DNA of 64,000 nucleotides from Roseivivax sediminis (GCF_900112685.1 NZ_FOMS01000003.1:303518-367517), one strand, 5' to 3'. Counted from the stretch's first letter, positions 53,825 to 63,638 are shown. Translations and numbers: made by a program. The notes: generated by a model from the letters alone, not told the origin.

Positions 53825-54996
53825 GGAGACTCTGAAGAACCTCGCGCTTTGGCCGGGTTGAGATAGAATGGGCGAGACGAAGAAGGATGCCCGCCGATGT
53901 CCAAGCAACCTGCCTTTCCCGGTCTGCGCCACGCGATGAAGAAGAAGCAGACCCGGCGTGAGAAGTTTCTCGCGGAGATGGACGCGGTGGTGCCTTGGAT
54001 GCGTCTGCTGGCGCTGATCGAGCCTCATTATCCAAAGGTCGGGCCGAAGGGCGGTCGGCCGCCGATGCCACTGGAGACGATGCTGCGGGTGTATTTCCTT
54101 CAGCAATGGTATGCGCTGAGCGATCCCATGGCCGAGGAGATGCTCTACGACAGCGAGTCCATGCGCCGGTTCGCAGGCATCGAACTCGGTGATGATCGTG
54201 TCCCTGATGAGACGACGATCCTGAACTTCAGACACCTGCTGGAGAAGCACGCGCTGACGGAGCGGTTGTTCGTCGAAGTGAACAAGCATCTGGCCGATCA
54301 GGGCATCACGCTGCGCTCGGGCACGCTGGTAGATGCGACGATCATCGACGCGCCGTCCTCGACCAAGAATGAAGCCAAGGCGCGCGATCCGGAGATGTCG
54401 TCAACGAAGAAGGGGAACGACTGGTTCTTCGGGATGAAAGCGCACGTTGGCGTCGATGCCGAGAGTGGCATCGTGCATAGCGTCGAGACCACCACGGCGA
54501 AGGTGCATGACAGCCAGGTCTGGGATGAGCTCCTCCATGGCGAGGAGACGTCGGTGTGGGCGGACAAGGGCTATGTCAGCGCTGCGCGCGAGGCCCATTT
54601 CTCCGGTCCTGGCAAGTTCTGGGGCGTCATGCGGAAGGCGCCGAAGGGTGCTGCGCTGGATCCCATCGACGAGGACATCAATCGGATTATCGCGATGGTG
54701 GGGGCGCGGGTCGAGCATCCATTCCGCGTGCTCAAACGGCAGTTCGGGTATCTGAAGACCCGCTACCGAGGCCTCGCGAAGAACCGCGCGCAACTCTTCA
54801 CGCTGTTCGCCCTCGGCAACCTGTTCCTCGTGCGACGGAAGCTGATGGCATGAGGCGGAGTCTATCCGAAGCGCCCGTTTCGGGGCCTCAACCGTGCCAA
54901 ATCCGGCGAAATCAAGTGTGCCTCGGGCACGCGCACGGGTTTCACAGCCCGGATGGCCGGATGTCGGCGAAGCCGAAGCCGTAGTTCAGACGTTCC
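53825..54996 (+). mobile_element. Complete IS5-family insertion sequence with CTAA target duplication
   Basis: 1172 bases. CTAA flanks both ends (53821-53824 and 54997-55000). The ends are imperfect inverted repeats: GGAGACTCTGAA on the left and GGAACGTCTGAA on the right (minus strand), nine of twelve matching. The element holds one transposase gene. YTAR-type four-base targets are typical of the IS5 group. Confidence 0.9.
53897..54853 (+). CDS. IS5-family transposase
   Basis: 318 residues. The N-terminal HTH region contains RLLALIEPHYPK, and RPPMPLETMLRVYFLQQWYALSD is a family landmark. The DDE catalytic core is readable: D in LVDATIIDAPSS, D in WADKGYVS and E in HPFRVLKRQFGYLKTRYRGL (the Y-x(2)-R-x(3)-G-x(2)-K region). 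Full length, so likely active. Confidence 0.95.
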   Translation: MSKQPAFPGLRHAMKKKQTRREKFLAEMDAVVPWMRLLALIEPHYPKVGPKGGRPPMPLETMLRVYFLQQWYALSDPMAEEMLYDSESMRRFAGIELGDDRVPDETTILNFRHLLEKHALTERLFVEVNKHLADQGITLRSGTLVDATIIDAPSSTKNEAKARDPEMSSTKKGNDWFFGMKAHVGVDAESGIVHSVETTTAKVHDSQVWDELLHGEETSVWADKGYVSAAREAHFSGPGKFWGVMRKAPKGAALDPIDEDINRIIAMVGARVEHPFRVLKRQFGYLKTRYRGLAKNRAQLFTLFALGNLFLVRRKLMA

Positions 54997-55039
54997 CTAA
55001 GGCAATCGGGCGCTGCCATCTACGCAGGGAACTTTCCAT

Positions 55040-56710
55040 TTAGAATAGCGCGTCCAAATCGGTTTCGATGAAGGGGAAGTGCTCCTCGATCATATCATCC
55101 GAGAAGCCAGAAAGTAGAAGGCCGTTTGTTTCGAGAAGCAATGTGTCGTGCATGGCTTTCCCTTGATAGAATTTTGCGGTTCTCGGGTCCCGCTGTGCAC
55201 ACAGGGAAAGCGCCATCTCCACACCTTCTCTCCCCATCCTTCCGAGTTCCGTGTGGACAACGCTTCGGGCAATGTGCGGGCCGCACTCGATGTGACGTTG
55301 CCAGAGGTTCGCCACTCGTCGGTTCGACATGTGCCTGCCATTCGCATGAGCAAATAGAGCCTGTCTCGACTGAAGCGCCTCCTTTCGCTTTAGGCCGAGA
55401 AATTCTACATCGCATCCACGCAACAGCAGGGCGTCGAGAAATGGCGTGACAAAGTCACAAATTTCCCCGTGGAATTCCGTGCCACACTTACTTGTGCGCA
55501 CGTCGAGCCGATACCGCTGCCCAGTATGGGTCACATGAACCCCCCAAAGCAGATTGGTATCTTTGACACGCAGCGGGATCAGCGAGAAAAGCGCCATCGT
55601 GGCGGCCGCGTTCAGCTTCGCCACGCGGAGTTCGAGGGATCGTTCGTTTCGAGAGGCTGCGAGCAAGTCAATGGCGCGCCCGAGCACACTCTCTACCGAG
55701 CCCAGCTCGTCCAGTCTGGCAAACTTTTTCGGGATATCTGCCTGCTTCTTGCGGAAAAAATCCTGCTCTACGTTGCGCAGGTCTGCCATGATCCCTCGAT
55801 CGAGGCCAAGCACCTGCGCAAACCGTCTGAGGGCGGAAATATTGATCTCGATCGTCGCGTTTGTCGTTCCGCGTCCCTTGAGCTCGTTCACAAGCGCTAA
55901 GGCCGTTCCTCTGTTGATCTCGCACGGCAGCTCGAGGTCCTGGCAACAGAAACATAGCGTCCGGAGCGCAGTCTCTACAGTAGGGAGAAAACCCGGCGAG
56001 AGCGGTGTGCCTTCGCCGCCGCCGGCTTCCACACCAGCGAGAATTTTTTGCCACTCCGTCGGCAAGGCGGAACTGCTCACCGACTTCTCGAGCGGCCAAC
56101 TGGAACGCACTTTTCTCCCGGACCCGAACCGTCTTGCCCGTAAGGCCGAAATCGCCAGGTCGAGTTCTTCCGCCACCCACGGAATTTGCGGGACCTCCAG
56201 CTTGTGGAACGTCGCCTTGAGTGCGGTTAGCGGGACTTCCGAAGCCCACTTTCCAGCGAACTCGATGTAGTCCTGCGATCTGGGATAAAGGACATCGCGA
56301 TCATGGAGATACTTCAGCCACTCATCAAGGCGGCTGACCTCATGGATGTGCAGCCTGTCCATCCTGCTCTGCGGCAGGAACGGCAGCCACCACTCGGCTT
56401 GCAGGATCTCGCTCCTCATTCGGACGCCATCGACGCGTCGCCTGTGGTCGACCACGGCCGCGTGCAATTCCCCTCGCAAAAATCCACGATCTGGCAACAC
56501 GCGGAGAAGAGATTTTTGAAGGTCGGCCAGGACGCCGCGGGTCGCAACATCCGCGGCGAAATCCAGGAAGACAAAGCGATCAACATGCGGGACGTCGCAA
56601 CCCTTCAACCAGCACTGAAAGCGCTGGATCCGAAGGGTGTGCTTGCCACGCGGTCGGTCCTCCGGTTCGATCCTGAGGAGATCGCAAGACGATATCGGGT
56701 CATGCTGCAC
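55040..56710 (-). CDS. Tyrosine recombinase-like protein, last of a three-gene module
   Basis: 556 residues from GTG 56710, seven bases after AAGGAG; it overlaps the previous recombinase gene by 11 bases. The C-terminal catalytic part keeps Arg in SLIPLRVKDTNLLW, Lys in RTSKCG, HxxR as HIAR and a Tyr in RDPRTAKFYQG; the box III His reads Gln. The N-terminal half is long and not recognised. With its two upstream neighbours it resembles the TnpA/TnpB/TnpC style of Tn554-like elements. Confidence 0.7.
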   Translation of the reverse strand: MQHDPISSCDLLRIEPEDRPRGKHTLRIQRFQCWLKGCDVPHVDRFVFLDFAADVATRGVLADLQKSLLRVLPDRGFLRGELHAAVVDHRRRVDGVRMRSEILQAEWWLPFLPQSRMDRLHIHEVSRLDEWLKYLHDRDVLYPRSQDYIEFAGKWASEVPLTALKATFHKLEVPQIPWVAEELDLAISALRARRFGSGRKVRSSWPLEKSVSSSALPTEWQKILAGVEAGGGEGTPLSPGFLPTVETALRTLCFCCQDLELPCEINRGTALALVNELKGRGTTNATIEINISALRRFAQVLGLDRGIMADLRNVEQDFFRKKQADIPKKFARLDELGSVESVLGRAIDLLAASRNERSLELRVAKLNAAATMALFSLIPLRVKDTNLLWGVHVTHTGQRYRLDVRTSKCGTEFHGEICDFVTPFLDALLLRGCDVEFLGLKRKEALQSRQALFAHANGRHMSNRRVANLWQRHIECGPHIARSVVHTELGRMGREGVEMALSLCAQRDPRTAKFYQGKAMHDTLLLETNGLLLSGFSDDMIEEHFPFIETDLDALF

Positions 56711-58529
56711 TGGGAAACTCCTTCGTCAGTTCCTGCTGGCCTGCGAGCACCAGCTTTTCGTGATCGATCCAGGCGTAAATGTCCCGGCAGACCGCTTCCG
56801 TGTCACCGAGACGCGCAGCGACGAGAGACCAGTTTCCGGGGTTTTCAGCCACGAGGATCGAGGCTTGACCGTGACGGAACATGTGCGGGTTCAGGCCGGG
56901 AAACCCACATTCGGCTGCACAGTCGGACCACCACGACTTGAACGTTGCGTAGGGCAGAGGCCGCCCCTGTTTCTGGACTGCCGGAAAGAAATGAACGTTG
57001 TCCTGATGGTCGCCAAAGAGCGGCCGGATGACCTTTTCATACCAGCGAAGCGTTTCCAGGCCGCGCAACCGGCTTGTTGCCGATATCGTCGCAAAGATCG
57101 GCTTTCGGTTCTTCACGAACGCAGGCGGGATCGTGATGCGCCCATCGTCCGCCTTGCGATGTCCGAGGCAAAGCCAGGCGGCGCTGCCGCGGAAGGTCGT
57201 CATCAATACGCTCGAAACACGCGCCGGGATCGCGTCGGTTTCCAGGGCCGCGAACGCCGCACAAGTCCCGAACCGACGCGCCCTCTCGAGGTGCCGCTCG
57301 GCTTCACGGCCCGTCGTCATCTGGGCAGCTTCGAGGTGCAGGATCGCCTTTTTCCTGAGCTGGATGTGGAGAGACAGGAACCGGATTCGCGCGTTCATGT
57401 CGGTTACGACATTCCGACAGAACGAGCGGACGTGCGGGGACATCTCGGTCCGACTGCGGCGACCGGCCTTCAGCCATGAATCCGTCTTCAAAATCATCCT
57501 GACGGAAGACGTGTCTTCACCGTTGCGCTCCAGAAGCGGAATAAGGCATTCGAAATAGCCTCGAGCGGTTCGAGGCGTGATGGCGCCGGCTCCGTTATTC
57601 TTGTACAGGTCCCGCAGAAATTGAACGACGGCAACCAAGACGCGCTCGTCGAACGCAGACGCGATTGTGAACAACTCAGCGAGCTTCAAGCTGTCGGCGC
57701 GTTCTGCCGTCGTGAGGATTTTCTTGGCAGCATTGAGATAGGGCGTGGGAGAAACGCCGCCCATAAAGGCGTTGTCTGTTATGGACCAACGCCCCCTTGA
57801 GGCCAGGTCAACCCAGGTTTCCAACTCTTGCATCAAGGGGGCCGGAATCGCGACTTGCTCGACGCGTTCTGGCCGAACGAAGTCGATGGGCTGTGCTGGC
57901 AGGATGCTTTCTACGCGCCGATCTGTCATCGCGCGGGACTGGTCGATGAGGCAGAGCGCTTCTACAACAGCGTCCTTTGCCGCTTTCGTGGGGGCCGCGC
58001 GGTAAAGGCACAAAGCGAGGTCATGGTCGATGTCAGTTACGCGAACATCCAGCTTTCTGGCGGTATCCGCGCAGCTTTGGACACAGATGAGCTGCTTCGG
58101 ATGAATCTCAAACGGAGAGGGACGGTCCTTCTCTGCGATTTGCTGAAGCACAGCCAGAAGCCTGGCCCAATCGTCGCGCCGCGCCCTGCGCTCCTTCTGA
58201 GCCGCGATGATGCCGGTCGCGCCATTGATCGCCGCCGAGACGTTGCGCTTCCAGCGCTTGGCAGCGCAGAAGGTCTTGCCCCAGGAACGAGCATAGTCCC
58301 TGTTTGGAAACATGCTCTGAAACTGCGCCGTGCAAGCCGGAATTCGGTCCGGCGCCCGACCGATCAGCCTTGCCGCCTTCCGGACGGCTTGCGCATAGGT
58401 TCGCCGAGCCGTTTCCCCGAGAGGGCATTCGTCGCGTTCGAGCCACTCGAGCACATCGTAAAAAGTCTTTGCTCCGGCTGCTTCGCCGCCAAGGCCTCGG
58501 AAACTATCTTCAAAGGGATCGAAAGTCAT
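56700..58529 (-). CDS. Tyrosine recombinase-like protein, middle of a three-gene module
   Basis: 609 residues from ATG 58529, nine bases after AAGGAA; longer starts at 58538 and 58559 are less likely. The catalytic C-terminus shows Arg in AIPARVSSV, HxxR as HMFRHGQAS and Tyr in CRDIYAWID. The N-terminal part is helical (core-binding-like) and unrelated by eye to the other recombinases in this window. Coupled to the next gene. Confidence 0.75.
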   Translation of the reverse strand: MTFDPFEDSFRGLGGEAAGAKTFYDVLEWLERDECPLGETARRTYAQAVRKAARLIGRAPDRIPACTAQFQSMFPNRDYARSWGKTFCAAKRWKRNVSAAINGATGIIAAQKERRARRDDWARLLAVLQQIAEKDRPSPFEIHPKQLICVQSCADTARKLDVRVTDIDHDLALCLYRAAPTKAAKDAVVEALCLIDQSRAMTDRRVESILPAQPIDFVRPERVEQVAIPAPLMQELETWVDLASRGRWSITDNAFMGGVSPTPYLNAAKKILTTAERADSLKLAELFTIASAFDERVLVAVVQFLRDLYKNNGAGAITPRTARGYFECLIPLLERNGEDTSSVRMILKTDSWLKAGRRSRTEMSPHVRSFCRNVVTDMNARIRFLSLHIQLRKKAILHLEAAQMTTGREAERHLERARRFGTCAAFAALETDAIPARVSSVLMTTFRGSAAWLCLGHRKADDGRITIPPAFVKNRKPIFATISATSRLRGLETLRWYEKVIRPLFGDHQDNVHFFPAVQKQGRPLPYATFKSWWSDCAAECGFPGLNPHMFRHGQASILVAENPGNWSLVAARLGDTEAVCRDIYAWIDHEKLVLAGQQELTKEFPSAA

Positions 58530-58679
58530 AGGTGTCATTTCCTTGATTTGGCCGTTCATCGTTCAGATTGGCCGTTCTTGGTTGTGACGAAGCGGAAATT
58601 GACAGGCAGCCTGCAAGAAAAGCCGCAACAATCTTGCCGGGTGGTTGTCATCTTTTCCGTTCTTCGTCGGGGGTGTCAT

Positions 58680-59189
58680 TTAATCGTTCCCGGTGGCCGC
58701 AGATCGCGTTGCAGCCCACGGATCGAATGAGTTGCACACGGGCTTCCGACGCCGGGGCTTCGAGACTTCAGGCGAGATCATTGCCGTCGTCGAGGCGCGC
58801 TTGTAGTGAGGCACAGGCAATCCTGCCTGCCAGGCGCGCAACGGTGCCCTTCGCCAGAGCATTGGCTTTTTCCGTAGCGGGATAGGGTCGGGAAAGCTCG
58901 CATCTGGCTTTGCCAAACCCCGTCGCCTCGCAGAGCGCGGCGACTCCCCCAAGATGCCTGCGACGTCGTCCGCCGTGCAGTGTGGCAGCTTCAGTTCGTC
59001 CCAGCGCGATCGTGGAGGCGGCGCGAGCCCCTCGGCTGCCCAAATGGAAGACCACGCGTATCGGCCGCCGACGTTGCGGACGCCGATTTTCCGCGCGAGC
59101 TCACGGGCAGCCCTGGCGGAGGGCACTCTCCAATACATAGCGAGCTCTTCGGCGCTCGCCGAACCCGGGTCCTTGCTGTTGGTCTTCAT
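58680..59189 (-). CDS. HTH protein, first of a three-gene recombinase module
   Basis: 169 residues with AAGGAGG before the ATG at 59189. Two helix-turn-helix-like stretches are visible (SAEELAMYWRVPSARAARELARKIG and TADDVAGILGESPRSARRRG), then a basic C-terminus. It lies 150 bases upstream of the two recombinase genes, next to the right tRNA repeat. Probably a DNA-binding partner or directionality factor. Confidence 0.65.
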   Translation of the reverse strand: MKTNSKDPGSASAEELAMYWRVPSARAARELARKIGVRNVGGRYAWSSIWAAEGLAPPPRSRWDELKLPHCTADDVAGILGESPRSARRRGLAKPDASFPDPIPLRKKPMLWRRAPLRAWQAGLPVPHYKRASTTAMISPEVSKPRRRKPVCNSFDPWAATRSAATGND

Positions 59190-59433
59190 GCCCCAACCTC
59201 CTTCTGGGAAGGAGATCGGATCGTGCAGACCCGGCCGGAAACGATCTTGGCAGATTCAAGGGCGCGTTCGGCCTGCGCGGCCTCACAAAACGCTTGACGC
59301 GTCCGAGGGCGCTTTTGCTGTAGGGGAAATTGACCAGATCTTGCCCAAACTCGGTGCTCCTCAGTGCCTCTCAGTGCCACTTGAGCCGGTTTTCGGGTGT
59401 GGTAAGGTTTTTCAGAAGAAGGGCAGAATCGCC

Positions 59434-59462
59434 TTGTAATCCCTATGTTTGCTTGGCTATAC
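59434..59462 (+). promoter_or_regulatory. Promoter of the intact tRNA-Ser(GCT)
   Basis: TTGTAA and CTATAC with a 17-base spacer, eight bases before the tRNA start, as at 21801-21829. The flanking sequence upstream differs, so this copy probably came with the island. Confidence 0.7.
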
Positions 59463-59470
59463 GCGTCGAC

Positions 59471-59560
59471 GGAGACGTGGCCGAGTGGTCGAAGGCGCTC
59501 CCCTGCTAAGGGAGTAGGCGGGAAACCGTCTCGAGGGTTCGAATCCCTTCGTCTCCGCCA
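59471..59560 (+). tRNA. tRNA-Ser(GCT), restored by the island, with encoded CCA
   Basis: A full class II tRNA: GGAGACG/CGTCTCC acceptor stem, CTCCC/GGGAG anticodon stem with GCT, long variable arm, GGTTCGAATCC T-arm and CCA at 59558-59560. Bases 59470-59511 repeat the broken left copy; 59512-59560 is the 3' half that the left copy has lost. Confidence 0.96.
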
Positions 59561-59708
59561 CCCTACCTCATTTCCGGATTTCTCCGAAGCTCCGCTGGTG
59601 GCGATTTCGCCAGCGGAATAGGGCCATCGACGCCAAGCATCTTGCGCTTCGGCTTTCTTCGATTACCTTCAATCATGCCCGTTGCGTGGTATGAAACGAG
59701 GTACGCCG

Positions 59709-60919
59709 ATGGCTCACATCTCAGGAAAGTTGACGAAGGTGCTGGTTCGGTCGCTCGGGCCGGGGCGGCATGCGGACGGCAACGGGCTGTATCTCGTGGT
59801 TGATCCTTCCGGCGCGCGGCGCTGGGTGGTGCGGGCGACGATCAAGGGGCAAAAGAACCGAGCGGGCAAGCCGCTGCGGACAGATTTCGGGCTCGGGGGC
59901 GCTGACCTCGTGACGATACACGAAGCGAGGGCGCGGGCTCTGGAATACCGCCGTCTTGCGCGGGCCGGGCTGCATCCGAAGTACCACGGCGCAAAGGACA
60001 TCCCGAGCTTCGAGGAGGTCGCGCGCCAGGTGCATATCGACCGCCTGCCGAGTTGGAAGAATGCCAAGCACGGCGCGCAGTTCATCACCACGCTTGAAAC
60101 CTACGCCTTCCCGAAGATCGGGCGCTTGCCGGTGGACGCCATCGGCCAGCCCGAGGTGCTGGCTGTGCTGTCGCCGATCTGGACCGAGAAGCACGAGACC
60201 GCACGGCGGGTCTCGCAGCGGATCAAGACGGTTCTGGACGTGGCGCGCTCCAAGGGCTTCCGCGAGGGCGAAAACCCGGTCACGGCGATCCGTGACGGTG
60301 GCGTTCTGCCGAAGGTGAAGGCGCGGCCCAAGCACCATACCGCGATGGACTGGCGCGACGTGCCCGAGTTATACGCGGGCCTCGCCGGGCGCTCGGCAAT
60401 GGCAGCAAAGGCGCTGATGCTCACCTGCCTGACGGGCGCGCGCACCTCCGAAGTGCTGGGCATGCGCTGGGAGGAGATCGACACCGAGGCGCGGCTCTGG
60501 ACCTGCCCGCCCGAGCGCATGAAGGGCGGAGAGGCCCACCGCGTTCCGCTAACAGACGAGATGCTGGCGATCATCGAACCGCTGCGCGAGATGCAATCCG
60601 AATACGTCTTCGAGGGTCAGAAGCGGCACCGGCCGCTCTCCAACATGGCGATGCTGATGCTCCTGCGCAGGATGAACGTGGAGGGCGTCACGGTTCACGG
60701 CTTCCGCTCGACCTTCCGCGACTGGGCGTCCGAGGTGGCGAACGCACCGCGCGAGATCGCGGAAATGAGCCTTTCGCACCGAATCGGATCGGCCGTGGGC
60801 GGGCCTATGCGCGGTCCGACCTGCTGGAGAAGCGGCGAAACCTCATGGAGCGCTGGGCGCAGTACGTGACCGGAGGCGAAGGCACCGTGATTTCCTTGCC
60901 TAGAGCGCAAGAAAGTTAA
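59709..60919 (+). pseudogene. P4-type integrase, frameshifted before the catalytic Tyr
   Basis: Starts 148 bases after the tRNA-Ser 3' end, the usual place of a P4/DUF4102-type integrase. The DUF4102 region opens with SGKLTKVLVRSLGPGRHADGNGLYLVVD. Catalytic Arg (LTGARTSEVLGMRW), HxxR (TVHGFRSTFRDW) and His (SLSHRIGSAV) are present. One base is missing near 60800: the open frame ends in unlikely residues, while the next frame reads RAYARSDLLEKRRNLMERWAQY and ends at 60919. The tyrosine is in that shifted part. Confidence 0.85.
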
Positions 60920-61023
60920 TGCGGTAAGGTCCCGGGTCTACGACCTTCCTGCAACCAAGGCCGATTCAGACAAACCAAGAACATCCCCTTGCGCTGCAAA
61001 AAGGGTCGCGCGAGTGTACCTTC

Positions 61024-61857
61024 ATGCAAGCAAATCAGCCCCCCGTGCCCGAACAGACCGACGAAACCGAGCAACTGCACCGGATCGTGGATCGCATGCT
61101 GGAAACGTTCGGCAAGACCAGCCCGCGTGTGCCGCGTGGACTTCTGGATTCACACGGACCGCTCGACCTTTCGAAGCCCAATCAGCACGACAACAAGGCC
61201 GAGTTCTTGCGCGAGAAAACGATCGTTGAAACGAGCCTGCAGCATGTCGAGGGATTGCTCGATACCCTGGTTTTCGATGTCGAGGATGAGCAAGAAACTG
61301 CGCTGCAAGAGCGCATTTATCCAGTCATGGGGGCCAAGCTGCGGTCGGCCGTCGCCTCTACTCCCTCGGAAGGTGTGCTCGGCATGCTTCGGGGAAATCT
61401 TGCCGAGTACGGCCAGTTCTACGCGACGCTTTGGGTATTCATGGACCTCTCGACGGCTTTGAGGTTGCGTATGAAGGAGTTGGAGGATCAGGAGGCCAGA
61501 TTTTGGAGTCTGCCCCATAGGGCCCCTGACTATCATGCGCGCGCAGTCGCATTGCGTCTGGCGAAGTTGTACGCGCGCGAGACGGGACAGCGCCCGACAT
61601 ACGGAACCTCGGGGGAAACGGGCGATCCTTCCACGACATTCTCGCGCGCTCTGCGCGACGTCTTCAAGATGGCGGGCATCAAGAGCGGCGTTCGGACTTA
61701 TGCCGAGTGGGCGATTGAGCAGCTTGACGAATCCGACCTCCAGGCCCCGCAGAACGCCCTTGGGTCGATCCTGGGTATCGCTGGTGCGGGCGCGTCATCC
61801 GTCAGCAGCAGGAACCTTATGGCAGAGACTATCCGGCGGAGAAGGGGCGAGCGTTAA
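61024..61857 (+). CDS. Hypothetical protein of an integrative element
   Basis: 277 residues, mostly helical, soluble. Nothing catalytic is seen. A middle stretch (LRGNLAEYGQFYATLWVFMDLSTALRLRMKELEDQE) and a Gly/Ala/Ser-rich stretch (LGIAGAGASSVSS) are distinctive. It follows the integrase and may belong to the second element. Confidence 0.7.
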   Translation: MQANQPPVPEQTDETEQLHRIVDRMLETFGKTSPRVPRGLLDSHGPLDLSKPNQHDNKAEFLREKTIVETSLQHVEGLLDTLVFDVEDEQETALQERIYPVMGAKLRSAVASTPSEGVLGMLRGNLAEYGQFYATLWVFMDLSTALRLRMKELEDQEARFWSLPHRAPDYHARAVALRLAKLYARETGQRPTYGTSGETGDPSTTFSRALRDVFKMAGIKSGVRTYAEWAIEQLDESDLQAPQNALGSILGIAGAGASSVSSRNLMAETIRRRRGER

Positions 61858-61944
61858 GGGCTTACCCCACAGGCAAAGCTGCATTTTTTCGAACGAAACG
61901 CGACGTGATCGGGTGGCTCCGAGCAGCAATCAAGGAGCCTCAAG

Positions 61945-62154
61945 ATGTCGCAACTCTTCGATCCGAGCCGGGCCTACGTTCTCGGCGATCCAGAGCTGGA
62001 GATCATCGGCGACCGCGCCAAGCTGGCGCAATGGCGCCACAAGGGGATCGGCCCGGCCTATTACCGCCTCGGGCGCAAGATCCTCTATCGCGGGGCCGAC
62101 CTCAATGCGTGGGCGGAGGCGAACCGCGTCGATCCGGGGCGGGAGGCAGGCTAG
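61945..62154 (+). CDS. Small HTH (AlpA/MerR-like) protein
   Basis: 69 residues. AKLAQWRHKGIGPAYYRLGRKILYRGADLNAW is a compact winged-helix of the AlpA/Xis type. AAGGAG precedes the start. Its stop overlaps the GTG of the next gene (TAGTG). Likely regulator or directionality factor of this element. Confidence 0.75.
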   Translation: MSQLFDPSRAYVLGDPELEIIGDRAKLAQWRHKGIGPAYYRLGRKILYRGADLNAWAEANRVDPGREAG

Positions 62155-62522
62155 TGCCGCGCAGGGTCTCGCCCGCCCGGATCAAGGCGAACCGCAATTA
62201 CGAAATCGAGGAATGCGCGGAGGCGCTCGGGGTCACGCCGCAGACGGTCCGCCAGTGGATCAGGCAGGGGCTTCCCGCTCTCACCGAACGCCGTCCCTAC
62301 CTCGTTCTCGGCTGGCAGGTGAAAGGGTGGCTCGGCGCGCGCCAGGTCAGCCGTAGCCGTCCGCTGCAAGACGGCGAGTTCTTCTGCCTCACCTGCAAGG
62401 AGCCGCGCCGTGCGGCCTTCGGCCTGACCGAGCGGACCGAAACGGCGGACGGACGGCCCGTGCTGACCGGCTTTTGCGAGCGCTGCGAGGCGCTCTGCCG
62501 CCGCTTCCTGTCCCGGACCTGA
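62154..62522 (+). CDS. HTH protein with C-terminal Cys4 motif
   Basis: 122 residues from GTG 62154, with GGGAGG upstream. An HTH (YEIEECAEALGVTPQTVRQWIRQGLPAL) is followed by a zinc-binding pattern (CLTC then CERC). Family not recognised. Coupled to the AlpA-like gene. Confidence 0.75.
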   Translation: MPRRVSPARIKANRNYEIEECAEALGVTPQTVRQWIRQGLPALTERRPYLVLGWQVKGWLGARQVSRSRPLQDGEFFCLTCKEPRRAAFGLTERTETADGRPVLTGFCERCEALCRRFLSRT

Positions 62523-62618
62523 CCTCCGGGGCGGGCACCGCCACAAGGCGCATGCGACAACACTAAACGAACCTCCGGCCCCCGCCTCAAACCATCACTT
62601 CGGACAGGAGCCCGACAC

Positions 62619-63638
62619 ATGGCCCAATTCCATGCGGAAAACGAACGGATCAAGCGCCGCTACCTCGGCTGGATGAAGGAGGCGGACGGCAAGGACGAGA
62701 GCACGCTCGACCAGGTCGCCGCCTTCCTGCGCGACTTCGAGATGGCGCTCGGCTGCAAGCCGTTCAAAGCGTTCCACCGCGACTGGGCGCGGCGCTACAA
62801 AACCCATCTCGACAAGTGCCGCCATCACCGCACCGGCAAACCCCTAAGCCTCACCACCCGCGATGCGCGGCTGCGCCAAGTGAAGGCGTTCTTCAAGTGG
62901 CTCGCCTCGCAGCCGGGCTACAAGTCGCGCGTGTCCTTCGCCGATGTGGAATACTTCAACAACACCGCCAAGGACGCACGCGCAGCGCACGCCCAACGCC
63001 CCATACCGTACCCGTCGCTGGAGCAATGCGCCCATGCCTTCCGGCAGATGCCATCGGACACCGAGACCGAAAGGCGCGACCGAGCCATCTTCGCGGCCCT
63101 GATGCTGACCGGCGCGCGCGACGGGGCGCTGGCCTCGCTGCGGCTGCGCCACGTCGATCTGGCAGAGGGGAAGATCATCCAGGACGGGCGCGAGGTGCGG
63201 ACCAAGGGCGGCAAGAGCTTCGAGACGTGGTTCTTCCCGGTCGATCAGATGTACCGCGAGTGCTTCGAGGATTGGGTGCGCGAACTGCGCGAGAAACGCC
63301 TCCACGGCCCCGCCGACGCACTCTTTCCCAAGGTGACTATCGCTCGCACGGCGCAAGGCTTTGCCAATGGTGGGCTCTCCCGCGAGCCCTACGCGAACGC
63401 GCAGACCATCCGCGACGTCATCAAGACTGCCTTTCGCAATGGAGGAATGGAGGAGTTCACGCCGCACAGCTTCCGAAAGACGCTTGCCTTCCTCGGAGAC
63501 GGCGTGTGCGACACGATGGAAGCCCGCAAGGCGTGGTCCCAGAACCTCGGACACGAGCACTTGGCAACGACAGTCAGCGCTTACATGCCGGTCAGCCGTG
63601 AGCGCCAAAAATTCTTAATCTCAAACTTGTCAAGCTAG
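62619..63638 (+). CDS. Tyrosine recombinase, intact active site
   Basis: 339 residues. An N-terminal core-binding domain (about residues 20-110) and a full catalytic set: Arg in LTGARDGALASL, HxxR in TPHSFRKTLAF, His in LGHEHLATT and Tyr in VSAYMP. It is the only recombinase here other than the transposases in which all standard catalytic positions are clear. Together with the two HTH genes it could move the second element. Confidence 0.9.
   Translation: MAQFHAENERIKRRYLGWMKEADGKDESTLDQVAAFLRDFEMALGCKPFKAFHRDWARRYKTHLDKCRHHRTGKPLSLTTRDARLRQVKAFFKWLASQPGYKSRVSFADVEYFNNTAKDARAAHAQRPIPYPSLEQCAHAFRQMPSDTETERRDRAIFAALMLTGARDGALASLRLRHVDLAEGKIIQDGREVRTKGGKSFETWFFPVDQMYRECFEDWVRELREKRLHGPADALFPKVTIARTAQGFANGGLSREPYANAQTIRDVIKTAFRNGGMEEFTPHSFRKTLAFLGDGVCDTMEARKAWSQNLGHEHLATTVSAYMPVSRERQKFLISNLSS

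Larger units (their letters stand above)
21879..59511. mobile_element. Genomic island inserted in tRNA-Ser(GCT), about 37.6 kb
   Basis: Bounded by 42-base direct repeats of the tRNA 5' half (21837-21878 and 59470-59511). Recombinase genes lie at both ends: the xis/int pair next to the left repeat and an HTH/recombinase/recombinase module next to the right one. The inside mixes restriction-modification, ion transport, an NQR-like operon, IS elements and fragments. The exact crossover point within the repeat cannot be fixed. It may be a composite of several elements rather than one unit. Confidence 0.75.
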
